A stretch of 64,000 nt of DNA from Citrobacter tructae (GCF_004684345.1 NZ_CP038469.1:4030001-4094000), one strand, 5' to 3'. Shown: positions 7,836 through 19,252, numbered from the stretch's first letter. The notes: generated by a model from the sequence alone, not told the origin. Made by a program: numbers and translations.

Positions 7836-9248
7836 ATGACCCCGTTTATGACTGAAGACTTTTTGCTGGATACCGAATTTGCCCGCCGTCTGTATCATGA
7901 TTACGCCAAAGATCAGCCCATCTTCGATTACCACTGCCACCTGCCGCCGCAGCAAATCGCGGACAACTATCGCTTTAACAACCTGTATGACATCTGGCTG
8001 AAAGGCGATCACTACAAATGGCGTGCTATGCGCACCAACGGTGTCGCTGAGCGCCTGTGTACCGGCGATGCGTCCGATCGTGAGAAGTTTGACGCTTGGG
8101 CCGCGACGGTTCCGCACACCATTGGCAATCCGCTGTATCACTGGACGCACCTGGAACTGCGTCGCCCGTTTGGTATTACAGGTAAGCTGCTGTCCCCTGC
8201 GACGGCGGATGACATCTGGAATCAGTGCAACGAGCTGCTGGCGCAGGATCAATTTTCCGCGCGCGGTATCATGCAGCAGATGAACGTGAAAATGGTCGGC
8301 ACGACGGATGACCCGATCGACTCGCTGGAGCACCACGCGTCTATCGCTAAAGACGGTACTTTCGACGTGAAAGTACTGCCGAGCTGGCGTCCGGATAAAG
8401 CGTTCAATATCGAACAAGCAACCTTTAACGACTATATGGCGAAACTGGCAGAAGTGTCCGACACCGACATTCGTCGCTTTGCCGACCTGCAAACTGCACT
8501 GACCAAACGTCTGGATCACTTCGCAGCTCACGGCTGTAAAGTGTCCGACCACGCGCTGGATGTGGTGCTGTTTGCCGAATCTAACGAATCTGAACTGGAC
8601 AGCATCCTGGCGCGTCGTCTGGCGGGTGAAACCCTGAACGAGCATGAAGTTGCCCAGTTTAAAACGGCCGTGCTGGTGTTCCTCGGTGCAGAATACGCGC
8701 GTCGCGAATGGGTACAGCAGTATCACATTGGCGCGCTGCGTAATAACAACCAGCGTCAGTTCAAACTGCTGGGTGCGGATGTTGGCTTCGACTCCATCAA
8801 CGACCGTCCGATGGCCGAAGAGCTGTCCAAACTGCTGAGCAAGCAGAACGAACAGAACCTGCTGCCGAAAACCATCTTGTACTGCCTGAACCCGCGCGAT
8901 AACGAAGTGCTGGGCACCATGATCGGCAACTTCCAGGGCGAAGGGATGCCAGGCAAGATGCAGTTTGGTTCCGGCTGGTGGTTTAACGATCAGAAAGACG
9001 GTATGGAACGTCAAATGACGCAGCTGGCGCAGCTGGGTCTGCTGAGCCGTTTTGTCGGCATGCTGACTGACAGCCGTAGCTTCCTGTCATACACGCGCCA
9101 TGAGTATTTCCGCCGTATCCTGTGCCAGATGATTGGTCGTTGGGTAGCTGCGGGTGAAGCACCGGCAGACATCCAGTTGCTGGGTGAAATGGTGAGAAAT
9201 ATCTGCTTCAACAATGCGCGCGATTACTTCGCTATTGAACTGAACTAA
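7836..9248 (+). CDS. uxaC: Uronate isomerase UxaC
   Basis: The 470-residue enzyme isomerises D-glucuronate to D-fructuronate and D-galacturonate to D-tagaturonate, the first intracellular step of hexuronate breakdown. It is an amidohydrolase-superfamily TIM barrel; the metal-binding Asp-Tyr-His-Cys-His motif is at about residues 30-34. The ATG at 7836 follows a strong GAGAGGAAG and gives the standard length, whereas the 25-codon upstream extension lacks a site. uxaA follows after 13 bp, in one operon. Confidence 0.95.
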   Translation: MTPFMTEDFLLDTEFARRLYHDYAKDQPIFDYHCHLPPQQIADNYRFNNLYDIWLKGDHYKWRAMRTNGVAERLCTGDASDREKFDAWAATVPHTIGNPLYHWTHLELRRPFGITGKLLSPATADDIWNQCNELLAQDQFSARGIMQQMNVKMVGTTDDPIDSLEHHASIAKDGTFDVKVLPSWRPDKAFNIEQATFNDYMAKLAEVSDTDIRRFADLQTALTKRLDHFAAHGCKVSDHALDVVLFAESNESELDSILARRLAGETLNEHEVAQFKTAVLVFLGAEYARREWVQQYHIGALRNNNQRQFKLLGADVGFDSINDRPMAEELSKLLSKQNEQNLLPKTILYCLNPRDNEVLGTMIGNFQGEGMPGKMQFGSGWWFNDQKDGMERQMTQLAQLGLLSRFVGMLTDSRSFLSYTRHEYFRRILCQMIGRWVAAGEAPADIQLLGEMVRNICFNNARDYFAIELN

Positions 9249-9261
9249 GGTCCGGGTTGAT

Positions 9262-10749
9262 ATGCAATACATCAAGATCCATACGTTGGATAACGTTGCG
9301 GTTGCACTGGCCGATCTGTCGCAAGGCACGCAAGTGAGTGTTGATAGCCATACCGTAACGCTTCGACAGGACGTTGTACGTGGACATAAATTTGCGCTGA
9401 GCGATATTGCTCAGGGTGAGAACGTCATTAAATACGGCCTGCCAATTGGTCATGCTCTGGCGGATATTGCAGCGGGTGAACATATCCATGCTCACAATAC
9501 GCGTACCAATCTGAGCGATCTGGATGAATATAGCTATCAACCCGCCTTTCAGGAGCCTGAAGGACAACCAGCAGATCGCGACGTACAGATCTACCGTCGT
9601 GCTAACGGCGATGTTGGGGTGCGTAACGAACTGTGGATCCTGCCGACAGTTGGCTGCGTCAACGCCATGGCGCGTCAGATGCAGACCCGTTTCCTGAAAG
9701 AGACCAACGATGCCGAAGGCATCGACGGCGTTCATCTCTTCAGCCACACCTACGGCTGTTCGCAACTGGGTGACGATCACATCAACACCCGCACCATGCT
9801 GCAAAATATGGTGCGCCATCCGAACGCGGGCGCGGTGCTGGTGGTGGGCCTCGGTTGTGAAAACAACCAGGTTGATGTCTTCCGCGAAACCTTGGGCGAG
9901 TTTGATCCTGAACGAGTTCACTTCATGGTCTGCCAGCACCAGGAAGACGAAGTGGAGGTGGGGATCGAACATCTCCATCAGCTGTACGACGTGATGCGTC
10001 ACGATAAGCGCGAGCCGGGTAAGCTGGGTGAGCTGAAGTTTGGTCTGGAATGCGGCGGCTCTGACGGTCTGTCTGGTATTACCGCCAACCCGATGCTGGG
10101 GCGTTTCTCTGACTACGTGATCGGCAACGGCGGTACCACCGTACTGACCGAAGTGCCGGAAATGTTTGGCGCTGAGCAACTGCTGATGAGTCATTGCCGT
10201 GACGAAGAGACGTTTGGCAAGCTGGTAACGATGGTCAATGACTTTAAGCAGTATTTCATTGCTCACGACCAGCCGATTTATGAGAACCCGTCGCCGGGTA
10301 ACAAGGCGGGGGGCATCACCACGCTGGAAGATAAATCGCTGGGTTGCACGCAGAAAGCGGGTTCCAGTCAGGTTGTCGATGTACTGCGCTATGGCGAGCG
10401 CCTGAAAACGCACGGTCTGAATCTGTTAAGCGCACCGGGCAATGATGCTGTTGCGACCAGTGCGCTGGCGGGCGCGGGCTGCCATATGGTGTTGTTCAGC
10501 ACCGGGCGTGGAACACCTTACGGTGGTTTTGTGCCGACGGTGAAAATTGCCACTAACAGCGAACTGGCGGCGAAGAAAAAGCACTGGATTGATTTTGACG
10601 CTGGACAGCTGATCCACGGTAAAGCTATGCCTCAGTTGCTGAATGAGTTTGTCGATACCATCGTAGAGTTTGCCAACGGCAAGCAGACTTGCAATGAACG
10701 TAACGATTTCCGCGAACTGGCTATCTTTAAAAGCGGAGTAACATTGTAA
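9262..10749 (+). CDS. uxaA: Altronate dehydratase UxaA
   Basis: This 495-residue iron-dependent dehydratase converts D-altronate to 2-keto-3-deoxygluconate, the galacturonate branch. It has an N-terminal SAF-type domain (about residues 1-95) and a C-terminal catalytic UxaA domain with conserved Cys residues (for example Gly-Cys-Val-Asn near residue 132 and Gly-Cys-Glu near residue 200). It is the second gene of the uxaC-uxaA operon. Tagaturonate reductase (uxaB) is not in the window, as expected since it is unlinked in E. coli. Confidence 0.95.
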   Translation: MQYIKIHTLDNVAVALADLSQGTQVSVDSHTVTLRQDVVRGHKFALSDIAQGENVIKYGLPIGHALADIAAGEHIHAHNTRTNLSDLDEYSYQPAFQEPEGQPADRDVQIYRRANGDVGVRNELWILPTVGCVNAMARQMQTRFLKETNDAEGIDGVHLFSHTYGCSQLGDDHINTRTMLQNMVRHPNAGAVLVVGLGCENNQVDVFRETLGEFDPERVHFMVCQHQEDEVEVGIEHLHQLYDVMRHDKREPGKLGELKFGLECGGSDGLSGITANPMLGRFSDYVIGNGGTTVLTEVPEMFGAEQLLMSHCRDEETFGKLVTMVNDFKQYFIAHDQPIYENPSPGNKAGGITTLEDKSLGCTQKAGSSQVVDVLRYGERLKTHGLNLLSAPGNDAVATSALAGAGCHMVLFSTGRGTPYGGFVPTVKIATNSELAAKKKHWIDFDAGQLIHGKAMPQLLNEFVDTIVEFANGKQTCNERNDFRELAIFKSGVTL

Positions 10750-10769
10750 TTACCCTTCATCTTTCGCGC

Positions 10770-10852
10770 GACAGCCGCGTTGGCTGCGTTCATTCCCCCG
10801 GTCACTTACTCCAGTAAGCTCCCGGGGATGTCTGAACTTGCCGCCTTGCTGT
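10770..10852. repeat. Extragenic palindromic repeat between uxaA and ygjV
   Basis: The core CCCCCGG ... CTCCCGGGG forms an outer imperfect stem that encloses the inner dyad CTTACT-CC-AGTAAG. It is flanked by GC-rich sequence with repeated GCCGC/GCGGC words. I have a recollection of the same block recurring between genes in Citrobacter, Salmonella and Klebsiella, but this has not been checked. It is non-coding and differs from REP. Confidence 0.5.
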
Positions 10853-10891
10853 AGCACGAAATCTCTTGGGTAATCGAAATCGAGTGGATTT

Positions 10892-10931
10892 AAAAAACGG
10901 CGTTTCATAATATGGAGCGCCGTTTGTTTTT
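10892..10931 (+). terminator. Terminator after uxaA
   Basis: AACGGCG and CGCCGTT form a stem around a 15-base loop, followed by TGTTTTTGT; a run of six A precedes it. It closes the uxaCA transcript. Confidence 0.7.
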
Positions 10932-10954
10932 GTGATTTCTGACAAGGATCTTCC

Positions 10955-11509
10955 ATGACCGCGTATTGGCTGGCCCAGGGCGTAGGTGTCATCGCCTTTC
11001 TGATCGGCATTACCACTTTCTTCAATCGCGATGAACGGCGGTTCCGGCTGCAACTCGCCGTCTACAGCGCCATCATTGGGGTGCATTTTTTTCTGATGGG
11101 TGCCTGGCCTGCGGGGATGAGTGCTGAGCTTAACACTGTGCGAACCCTGGTCTCGATGCATACCCGCAAACTGTGGGTAATGACCGTTTTTATTACCCTC
11201 ACCCTGGTTCTCGGGCTGGCGAAATTACAGCATGCGATGGAACTGCTGCCGATAATCGGCACGCTGGCCAGCACCTGGGCGCTGTTTCGCTGTAAGGGAT
11301 TGACCGTTCGCTGTGTGATGTGGTGTGCGACCGCCTGCTGGGTTGTCCACAATTTCTGGCTGGGATCGATTGGTGGCACGATGATCGAAGGCAGTTTTCT
11401 GGTGATGAACGGCCTGAACATTATTCGCTTCAGACGCATGCAAAAACGTGGGATTGATCCCTTCAAAATTGAAAAAAGCGTACAGAAAGAAAACCCCTCC
11501 GCACAATGA
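10955..11509 (+). CDS. ygjV: Inner-membrane protein YgjV
   Basis: The 184-residue product is an integral membrane protein with about five hydrophobic segments and a charged C-terminal tail. Its size and place between uxaA and sstT match E. coli YgjV. The family (YgjV/imp-type) has no known function. A GACAAGGA sequence gives a weak ribosome-binding site upstream of the ATG. It converges on sstT and its stop codon lies inside the shared hairpin. Confidence 0.88.
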   Translation: MTAYWLAQGVGVIAFLIGITTFFNRDERRFRLQLAVYSAIIGVHFFLMGAWPAGMSAELNTVRTLVSMHTRKLWVMTVFITLTLVLGLAKLQHAMELLPIIGTLASTWALFRCKGLTVRCVMWCATACWVVHNFWLGSIGGTMIEGSFLVMNGLNIIRFRRMQKRGIDPFKIEKSVQKENPSAQ

Positions 11510-11517
11510 CGGAGGGG
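11494..11517 (-). terminator. sstT terminator overlapping the ygjV 3' end
   Basis: CCCCTCCG and CGGAGGGG form an 8-bp stem around an 8-base loop. On the minus strand it is followed by TTTTCTTTC. It overlaps the last codons of ygjV, so it serves the convergent pair. Confidence 0.75.
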
Positions 11518-11525
11518 GGAAATGA

Positions 11526-12770
11526 TCAGCCGCGCAGGGCGTTGTTTGCCAGACGCTCGTCTTCAGCCTGGCAGGCTGCAGCAGTAAACAACACGTCAGT
11601 TGATGAGTTCAGTGCGGTTTCACAGGAGTCCTGCAATACGCCGATAATAAAGCCGACGGCAACCACCTGCATGGCGATATCATTCGGGATACCGAACATA
11701 TTACACGCCAGTGGGATCAGCAGCAGAGAACCACCCGCCACGCCTGATGCGCCACAGGCACAAAGCGATGCCACTACGCTCAACAACAATGCAGTCGGTA
11801 AATCAACTGGGATCCCCAGTGTATTGACCGCCGCCAGCGTCAGCACAGTAATGGTGATCGCCGCGCCAGCCATGTTGATGGTTGCGCCCAGCGGGATAGA
11901 AACTGAGTAAGTATCACGGTCCAGATTCAGCTTCTCACACAGTGCCATATTCACCGGAATGTTGGCGGCGGAACTGCGGGTAAAGAAAGCATACACGCCG
12001 CTTTCACGCAGGCATGCCAGCACCAGTGGATACGGGTTGCGGCGAATTTTCCAGAACACCAACAGTGGGTTGACCACAAACGCCACCAGCAGCATACAGC
12101 CTACCAGCACCGCCAGCAGCTGCGCGTAGCCCCACAGCGTGGCAAAACCGGTGCTGGCCAGCGTCGACGAAACCAGGCCGAAAATACCGATAGGGGCGAA
12201 ACGGATCACCAGTTTCACCATAAAGGTGACGGCGTTGGACATGTCGTTGACCAGATTCTTGGTCGTTTCATTACCGTGGCGCAGGGCAAAGCCAAGGCCG
12301 ACAGCCCATACCAAAATACCGATGTAGTTAGCGTTAAGCAGAGCATCAATCGGGTTCGACACCATGCTCATCAACAGCCCACGCATGACTTCAACGATGC
12401 CCGATGGCGGCACAATATCGTTAGCGCTGCTGGCAAGATGCAGCGTCGATGGGAAGGCAAAGCTGAATACCACGGCCGCTAACGCCGCAGAGAAGGTACC
12501 AAGCAGGTAGAGGAACAGAATCGGGCGGATATTGGTTTTTTGCCCATGCTGGTGATTAGCAATAGAGGCCATTACCAGCATCAGAACGAGGATTGGGGCG
12601 ACGGCTTTTAATGCACCAACGAACAGGGTACCTAGCAAACCCGCGGCTTCTGCAGCAGGTTTTGATATCAGTGCCAGCAAAATCCCCAGTACCAAACCAA
12701 CCAAAATTTGTTTAACAAGGCTCCCTTGCGCCAAACGCGAGATCAGCCCCGATGAACGTTGCGTAGTCAT
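11526..12770 (-). CDS. sstT: Sodium/serine-threonine symporter SstT
   Basis: The 414-residue protein is a member of the dicarboxylate/amino acid:cation symporter family and imports L-serine and L-threonine with sodium. The Ser-rich re-entrant loop (Arg-Ser-Ser-Ala-Ala-Asn-Ile-Pro-Val-Asn near residues 265-274) and the second loop near residue 340 (Cys-Gly-Ala-Ser-Gly-Val-Ala-Gly-Gly) are present. Length matches the E. coli protein. It is a single-gene unit that converges on ygjV. Confidence 0.94.
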   Translation of the reverse strand: MTTQRSSGLISRLAQGSLVKQILVGLVLGILLALISKPAAEAAGLLGTLFVGALKAVAPILVLMLVMASIANHQHGQKTNIRPILFLYLLGTFSAALAAVVFSFAFPSTLHLASSANDIVPPSGIVEVMRGLLMSMVSNPIDALLNANYIGILVWAVGLGFALRHGNETTKNLVNDMSNAVTFMVKLVIRFAPIGIFGLVSSTLASTGFATLWGYAQLLAVLVGCMLLVAFVVNPLLVFWKIRRNPYPLVLACLRESGVYAFFTRSSAANIPVNMALCEKLNLDRDTYSVSIPLGATINMAGAAITITVLTLAAVNTLGIPVDLPTALLLSVVASLCACGASGVAGGSLLLIPLACNMFGIPNDIAMQVVAVGFIIGVLQDSCETALNSSTDVLFTAAACQAEDERLANNALRG

Positions 12771-12956
12771 TTCGTAATCCTTTTATTGTGTTGTCGCCTG
12801 GCCCTTGTGCGTTCTATAGACGCATCTTTCAGGATGAGGCAAATGTTTGCATGGCTGAGTATAAGGAAAGAACAAGGTTCTGGAAGATAAATATCCTGGA
12901 TTTTACACTGAGATCATATTTTATAACTTTAAATTAACATTGTGGTGACATGTTAA

Positions 12957-12992
12957 ATAAAAAGCCCGACGCACAAAGAGGGCGTCGGGCCT
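12957..12992 (-). terminator. alx terminator
   Basis: GCCCGACGC and GCGTCGGGC form a 9-bp stem around a 9-base loop and, on the minus strand, precede TTTTTATTT. It is a strong intrinsic terminator after alx. Confidence 0.88.
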
Positions 12993-13013
12993 GACAAGTT
13001 ATACGAACAAGCG

Positions 13014-13982
13014 TTACTGCGTTTGCTGCTTTTTATCGTGCTGGTAGTTTACCCACGCATTTACAATCAGCGTTACAAACAAGATCCCGAACACTACGCC
13101 TAACGAGATAGCGATAGGAATATGGTAGAAATCGACGATCAACATCTTGATACCGATAAATACCAGAATGATCGACAGTCCGTACTTCAGCATCGAGAAA
13201 CGCTCCGCCACGCCGGCCAGCAGGAAGTACATGGCGCGCAGACCCAGGATAGCAAACAGGTTAGATGTCAGCACGATGAACGGGTCGGTGGTCACGGCAA
13301 AGATTGCCGGAATGCTGTCGACGGCAAAGATAACATCGCTCAACTCAACCAAAATCAGCACCAGCATCAGCGGCGTCACGAACAGTAGACCGTTTTTACG
13401 CACGAAGAAATGCTCGTTCTCGATGGTATCGGTCATCCGTAGATGACCGCGCAGCCAGCGTACTAACGGCCTGTCGCCAATGCCGGAAGCATCTTCTTTT
13501 GCCAGTGCCATCTTCACGCCGGTAAACAGCAGGAACGCGCCGAACACGTACAGTAACCATTCAAACTGAGTGATAAGCCAACTTCCCGCGAAGATCATGA
13601 TGGTACGCAGGACAATCGCCCCCAGTACGCCATACACCAGTACCCGACGCTGCAACGCAGGCGGTACGGAGAAATAGCTAAACAGCATCAGCCAGACAAA
13701 GACGTTATCCACCGCCAGCGATTTCTCGATCAAATAACCGGTGAGGAATGCCAGCGCCTGTGGGTCAGCGACAGCACGTCCTTGGGTTTCTGCCAGATAC
13801 CACCAGAATACGGCGTTAAACAGTAACGACAACGTGACCCAGACAATTGACCAGGCGGCTGCCTGCTTCATTGACATTGTATGCGCGCCGCGACGACCCT
13901 GCAGCAGCAGGTCGATGGCCAGCATAATCACCACCACAACAGCGAAGCCACCCCATAACAACGGTGTGCCGACAGTATTCAT
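13014..13982 (-). CDS. alx: TerC-family manganese exporter Alx
   Basis: The 322-residue inner-membrane protein of the TerC family has about nine hydrophobic segments. The conserved acidic motifs Glu-Lys-Ser-Leu-Ala-Val-Asp-Asn (near residue 88) and Glu-Leu-Ser-Asp-Val-Ile-Phe-Ala-Val-Asp-Ser (near residue 213) are thought to bind metal. In E. coli Alx lowers cytoplasmic Mn(II) and is induced at high pH through a structured leader RNA, which is also visible here upstream. Confidence 0.93.
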   Translation of the reverse strand: MNTVGTPLLWGGFAVVVVIMLAIDLLLQGRRGAHTMSMKQAAAWSIVWVTLSLLFNAVFWWYLAETQGRAVADPQALAFLTGYLIEKSLAVDNVFVWLMLFSYFSVPPALQRRVLVYGVLGAIVLRTIMIFAGSWLITQFEWLLYVFGAFLLFTGVKMALAKEDASGIGDRPLVRWLRGHLRMTDTIENEHFFVRKNGLLFVTPLMLVLILVELSDVIFAVDSIPAIFAVTTDPFIVLTSNLFAILGLRAMYFLLAGVAERFSMLKYGLSIILVFIGIKMLIVDFYHIPIAISLGVVFGILFVTLIVNAWVNYQHDKKQQTQ

Positions 13983-14200
13983 TATTTTTCCCCATGCATA
14001 AAAAAACGGCCAACGCCGAATGACGTTAGCCGCTGCTTTTCATGCATAGACCTTGCCATTCGGCAAGGTCTCACTTACAACAACAAAGGAATACGTTGAC
14101 GTATTCCTTTGTTATCGCCCGGCGACCGGATGTGGTTTTTCACACATCGTAATGACGATCAACCGACAACGAAGTTACTCCCCTTTGCGGGTAACAAAGT
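13983..14200 (-). ncRNA. yybP-ykoY-type leader RNA of alx (PRE/SraF)
   Basis: Upstream of alx on the minus strand lies a series of strong hairpins: a long dyad around AACAAAGGAATACGT/ACGTATTCCTTTGTT (about 14085-14116), a GACCTTGCC-ATTC-GGCAAGGTC hairpin (14048-14071), and a terminator-like stem with seven T (14000-14032). In E. coli this leader is the pH- and Mn-responsive yybP-ykoY riboswitch. The assignment rests on position and hairpin order; I did not fold the RNA. The exact 5' end is a guess. Confidence 0.8.
14000..14032 (-). terminator. Intrinsic terminator inside the alx leader
   Basis: CGGCTAACG and CGTTGGCCG pair (with a G-U) around an 8-base loop and are followed by seven T on the minus strand, 18 bases before the alx ATG. 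Placed there it is likely the attenuator of the leader riboswitch. Confidence 0.75.
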
Positions 14201-14252
14201 ATTACAGGCCACGCGTTCAGTCAATGGCCTGCAACATTCGTTTTACACAGTT

Positions 14253-15251
14253 TTACGCAATCAGCGACGTATTCGTGCCATCAGCAGGGAAAACGACGCC
14301 GGTCTGGCGGCGAATTTCTGTTTGCAGTTTGGCGGTAATGCGGCTGACGGTCAGTGCCGGGTGAGTCACTTCGCCGGATTCAACCAGATGAGCAAATCGC
14401 TCTGCCTCATACAGCATAGTATTGATGTGCTGAGGCACCGTCAGATCCTGCGTTTTTCCACCGCGCGGAACAAAGCAGACTTTCTGGCACTCGGATATTT
14501 TCTCGATAACCAGTGACCCTGATTCGCCCTGAATTTCACTGGCCAGCACCGAATCGCTCACTTTGGAATGCTGCAACGTGACGCTGAAATCACCGTAGTT
14601 CAGCACCACCACACCGTGAGCATCAACGCCGCTTTCCAGCAGACTGGCGCTGGCCTGTACGCTTTGTGGTTCCCCCCACAACGCAACCGCCGAGGCCAGG
14701 CAGTAAAAGCCAATATCCATAATCGAGCCATTTGAGAATTCCGGATTAAACGTATTCGGATTTTCACCGTCCAGATAGCGCTGATAGCGTGAAGAGTACT
14801 GGCAGTAATTGATAAACGCTTTTCTGATGTTTCCTACCTTGGGCAGAGATTGCTGCAACAGTAGGAAATTGGGAAGGCTGGCGGTCTTAAACGCCTCAAA
14901 AAGTACCACCTGATTCTCACGTGCGCAGGCGATAGCAGCATCAACTTCTGCTAGGTTTGACGCCAGCGGCTTCTCACAGATCACGTGCTTTTTGTGCGTC
15001 AGAAACAGCTGGGTCTGCGGGAAGTGCAGCGAGTTTGGGCTGGCGATATACACCGCATCAATCGCGTCGCTTTGCGCCATCGCTTCCAGCGAAGTAAACA
15101 GATGCTCGACGAGATAATCGTTGGCGAAGGTTTGTGCCTGTTCAAGGCTGCGGGAATAGACTGCGGTTAACTTATATTTGCCGGTTTCATGGGCGGCATC
15201 CACAAACTGGCGGGTGATCCAGTTTGTGCCAATCACTGCGAAACGTATCAT
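14253..15251 (-). CDS. ygjR: Gfo/Idh/MocA-family oxidoreductase YgjR
   Basis: The 332-residue protein has an N-terminal NAD(P)-binding Rossmann fold and the family's Glu-Lys-Pro motif (Cys-Glu-Lys-Pro-Leu-Ala near residue 93). The C-terminal alpha/beta domain carries substrate residues. The substrate is unknown. The E. coli orthologue is similar in size. It is a single gene upstream of ygjP on the same strand, and in E. coli ygjQ lies between them but is missing here. Confidence 0.9.
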   Translation of the reverse strand: MIRFAVIGTNWITRQFVDAAHETGKYKLTAVYSRSLEQAQTFANDYLVEHLFTSLEAMAQSDAIDAVYIASPNSLHFPQTQLFLTHKKHVICEKPLASNLAEVDAAIACARENQVVLFEAFKTASLPNFLLLQQSLPKVGNIRKAFINYCQYSSRYQRYLDGENPNTFNPEFSNGSIMDIGFYCLASAVALWGEPQSVQASASLLESGVDAHGVVVLNYGDFSVTLQHSKVSDSVLASEIQGESGSLVIEKISECQKVCFVPRGGKTQDLTVPQHINTMLYEAERFAHLVESGEVTHPALTVSRITAKLQTEIRRQTGVVFPADGTNTSLIA

Positions 15252-15320
15252 AAAGGCCTTCAGGCTGCGAAAAGGGATCCTTTTGCCAATTTAGCATGCC
15301 TTGCTGACAAAGCCAGTGCG

Positions 15321-15827
15321 CTACTGCGCAGTTTGCTTTAGCGATTGTTGCGTTAACCACAGGCGGGTGTCGAACTCCAACTGGTGATACTGCGGCTCCA
15401 TATGGCAGCACAGCTGGTAAAACGCTTTGTCGTGCTCTTTTTCTTTCAGGTGCGCCAGTTCATGCACGACGATCATACGTAAAAAAGGCTCTGGGGCGTT
15501 ACGAAACACGGTGGCGACGCGGATTTCCGCTTTCGCTTTCAGCTTGCCACCCTGCACGCGAGAGACGGCGGTATGCAGCCCCAGCGCATTCTTCAGTACG
15601 TGGATCTTACTGTCATACATCACTTTATTGAGCGGCGGGGCATTGCGCAGAAACTGACTTTTCAGATCCTGAGTATATTGCCAGAGCGCTTTGTCGGTCG
15701 CGAAGTCATGCGTACCCGGATAGCGTTTTTCCAGTACCGCGCCCAGACGCTGCTCGCTAATTAACGAGCGAACCTGGGCCAGCAGGTGTTCTGGGTAGCC
15801 TTGCAGATAGGTTAGTTGACTCATCAA
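15321..15827 (-). CDS. ygjP: YgjP-like zinc metallopeptidase
   Basis: The 168-residue product belongs to the YgjP/WLM (DUF45) family of gluzincin-like peptidases. The zinc motif His-Glu-Leu-Ala-His is near residue 122, with a further His in the Lys-Glu-His pair six residues on. The fold is a short cytosolic domain with no signal peptide. The biological substrate is not known. It diverges from rlmG across 81 bp. Confidence 0.9.
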   Translation of the reverse strand: MMSQLTYLQGYPEHLLAQVRSLISEQRLGAVLEKRYPGTHDFATDKALWQYTQDLKSQFLRNAPPLNKVMYDSKIHVLKNALGLHTAVSRVQGGKLKAKAEIRVATVFRNAPEPFLRMIVVHELAHLKEKEHDKAFYQLCCHMEPQYHQLEFDTRLWLTQQSLKQTAQ

Positions 15828-15908
15828 TGCCCCACTTAAATCGTAAAAAGTGTATACTCACGCACCCTTTTCAGGGATACGCCGAAATTTTACCATTCAG
15901 GAGGGCCG

Positions 15909-17045
15909 ATGAGCCACATAGACAACGGTTTCCGTTCGCTGTCACTTAAACGTTTCCCGGAGACGGATGACGTTAACCCGCTGCTGGCGTGGGAAGCTGC
16001 GGATGAATATCTGCTGCAACAGCTGGACGATACCGAGATTAGCGGTCCGGTGCTGATCCTGAATGATACCTTCGGCGCGCTGGGTTGTGCGCTGGCGGAA
16101 CATTCGCCGTACAGCATTGGCGACTCCTATTTAAGCGAGCTGGCGACGCGTGAAAACTTGCGTCATAACGACATTGCTGAATCCAGCGTCAGGTTCCTCG
16201 ACAGCACCGTCGAATACCCGCAGGCACCGGGTGTGGTGCTGATTAAGCTGCCAAAAACCATGGCGCTGCTGGAGCAGCAACTGCGTGCGTTACGCTTGGT
16301 TGTTACGCCACAAACGCGCATCATCGCGGGCGCGAAGGCGCGCGACGTTCATACCTCGACGCTTGAGCTGTTTGAAAAGGTACTGGGCAAAACCACCACC
16401 ACGCTGGCATGGAAAAAAGCCCGTTTGATCAACTGTACGTTCAGCAACCCTGAGCTGGCTGAAGCCTCACAAACGCTGAGCTGGAAGCTGGAAGGCACCG
16501 ACTGGACGATTCACAACCACGCCAACGTTTTCTCCCGTACCGGGCTGGATATTGGCGCACGGTTCTTTATCGAACACCTGCCTTCCAATCTGGAAGGCGA
16601 GATTGTCGATCTTGGCTGTGGTAATGGCGTGGTTGGCCTGACGTTGCTGGAGAAGAACCCGGAAGCGAGCGTGGTGTTTGTTGATGAATCACCGATGGCG
16701 GTGGCGTCCAGTCGTCTGAACGTTGAAACCAACATGCCTGAAGCGCTGGATCGCTGCGAGTTTATGATCAACAACGCGCTGTCCGGCGTGGAGCCGTTCC
16801 GCTTTAACGCCGTTCTGTGTAACCCGCCGTTTCACCAAAAGCACGCGCTGACCGATAACATCGCCTGGGAGATGTTCCACCATGCCCGCCGCTGCCTGAA
16901 GATCAACGGCGAACTGTATATTGTGGCTAACCGTCACCTCGACTACTTCCACAAGCTGAAGAAGATTTTCGGCAACTGTGAAACCATCGCCACCAACAAC
17001 AAATTTGTGGTGCTGAAAGCGGTGAAATTAGGTCGTCGTCGCTAA
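15909..17045 (+). CDS. rlmG: 23S rRNA (guanine-1835-N2) methyltransferase RlmG
   Basis: This 378-residue SAM-dependent enzyme methylates N2 of G1835 in 23S rRNA. The C-terminal catalytic domain holds the SAM-binding Asp-Leu-Gly-Cys-Gly-Asn-Gly (near residues 234-240) and the Asn-Pro-Pro-Phe active-site motif (near residue 304). The N-terminal half is a degenerate methyltransferase-like domain used for RNA recognition. Length and position match E. coli rlmG (ygjO). AGGAGG precedes the ATG. Confidence 0.95.
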   Translation: MSHIDNGFRSLSLKRFPETDDVNPLLAWEAADEYLLQQLDDTEISGPVLILNDTFGALGCALAEHSPYSIGDSYLSELATRENLRHNDIAESSVRFLDSTVEYPQAPGVVLIKLPKTMALLEQQLRALRLVVTPQTRIIAGAKARDVHTSTLELFEKVLGKTTTTLAWKKARLINCTFSNPELAEASQTLSWKLEGTDWTIHNHANVFSRTGLDIGARFFIEHLPSNLEGEIVDLGCGNGVVGLTLLEKNPEASVVFVDESPMAVASSRLNVETNMPEALDRCEFMINNALSGVEPFRFNAVLCNPPFHQKHALTDNIAWEMFHHARRCLKINGELYIVANRHLDYFHKLKKIFGNCETIATNNKFVVLKAVKLGRRR

Positions 17046-17050
17046 TTTCT

Positions 17051-17084
17051 GATGCCGGATGGCGGCGAAACGCGTCATCCGGCT
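17051..17084. repeat. REP element
   Basis: GCCGGATGGCGGC ... CGTCATCCGGC is a typical palindromic unit of enterobacterial REP. It sits between the convergent rlmG and fadH genes. Confidence 0.85.
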
Positions 17085-17090
17085 ACAAAC

Positions 17091-19130
<2,040 letters not shown>

Positions 19131-19216
19131 TTATTGTTATGTGGTCGGATGAGTTACTAATTTAGCCGTCGCTGCGCAAAAGGGAAAAGGGGAATGCCGT
19201 GATTGTGATGGGATTC

Positions 19217-19249
19217 AAAAAAGAGGCCTCCTGTGGGAGAGCCTCTTAC
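19217..19249 (-). terminator. ygjK terminator
   Basis: AAGAGGC and GCCTCTT pair around an 13-base loop and the stem is followed by six T on the minus strand, a few bases after the ygjK stop. Confidence 0.82.
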
Positions 19250-19252
19250 AGA

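Noticed and set aside
9232..10413. 393-codon frame antisense to uxaA
   Set aside because: Long antisense frames are common opposite GC-rich genes in this codon usage. uxaA is clearly the real gene.
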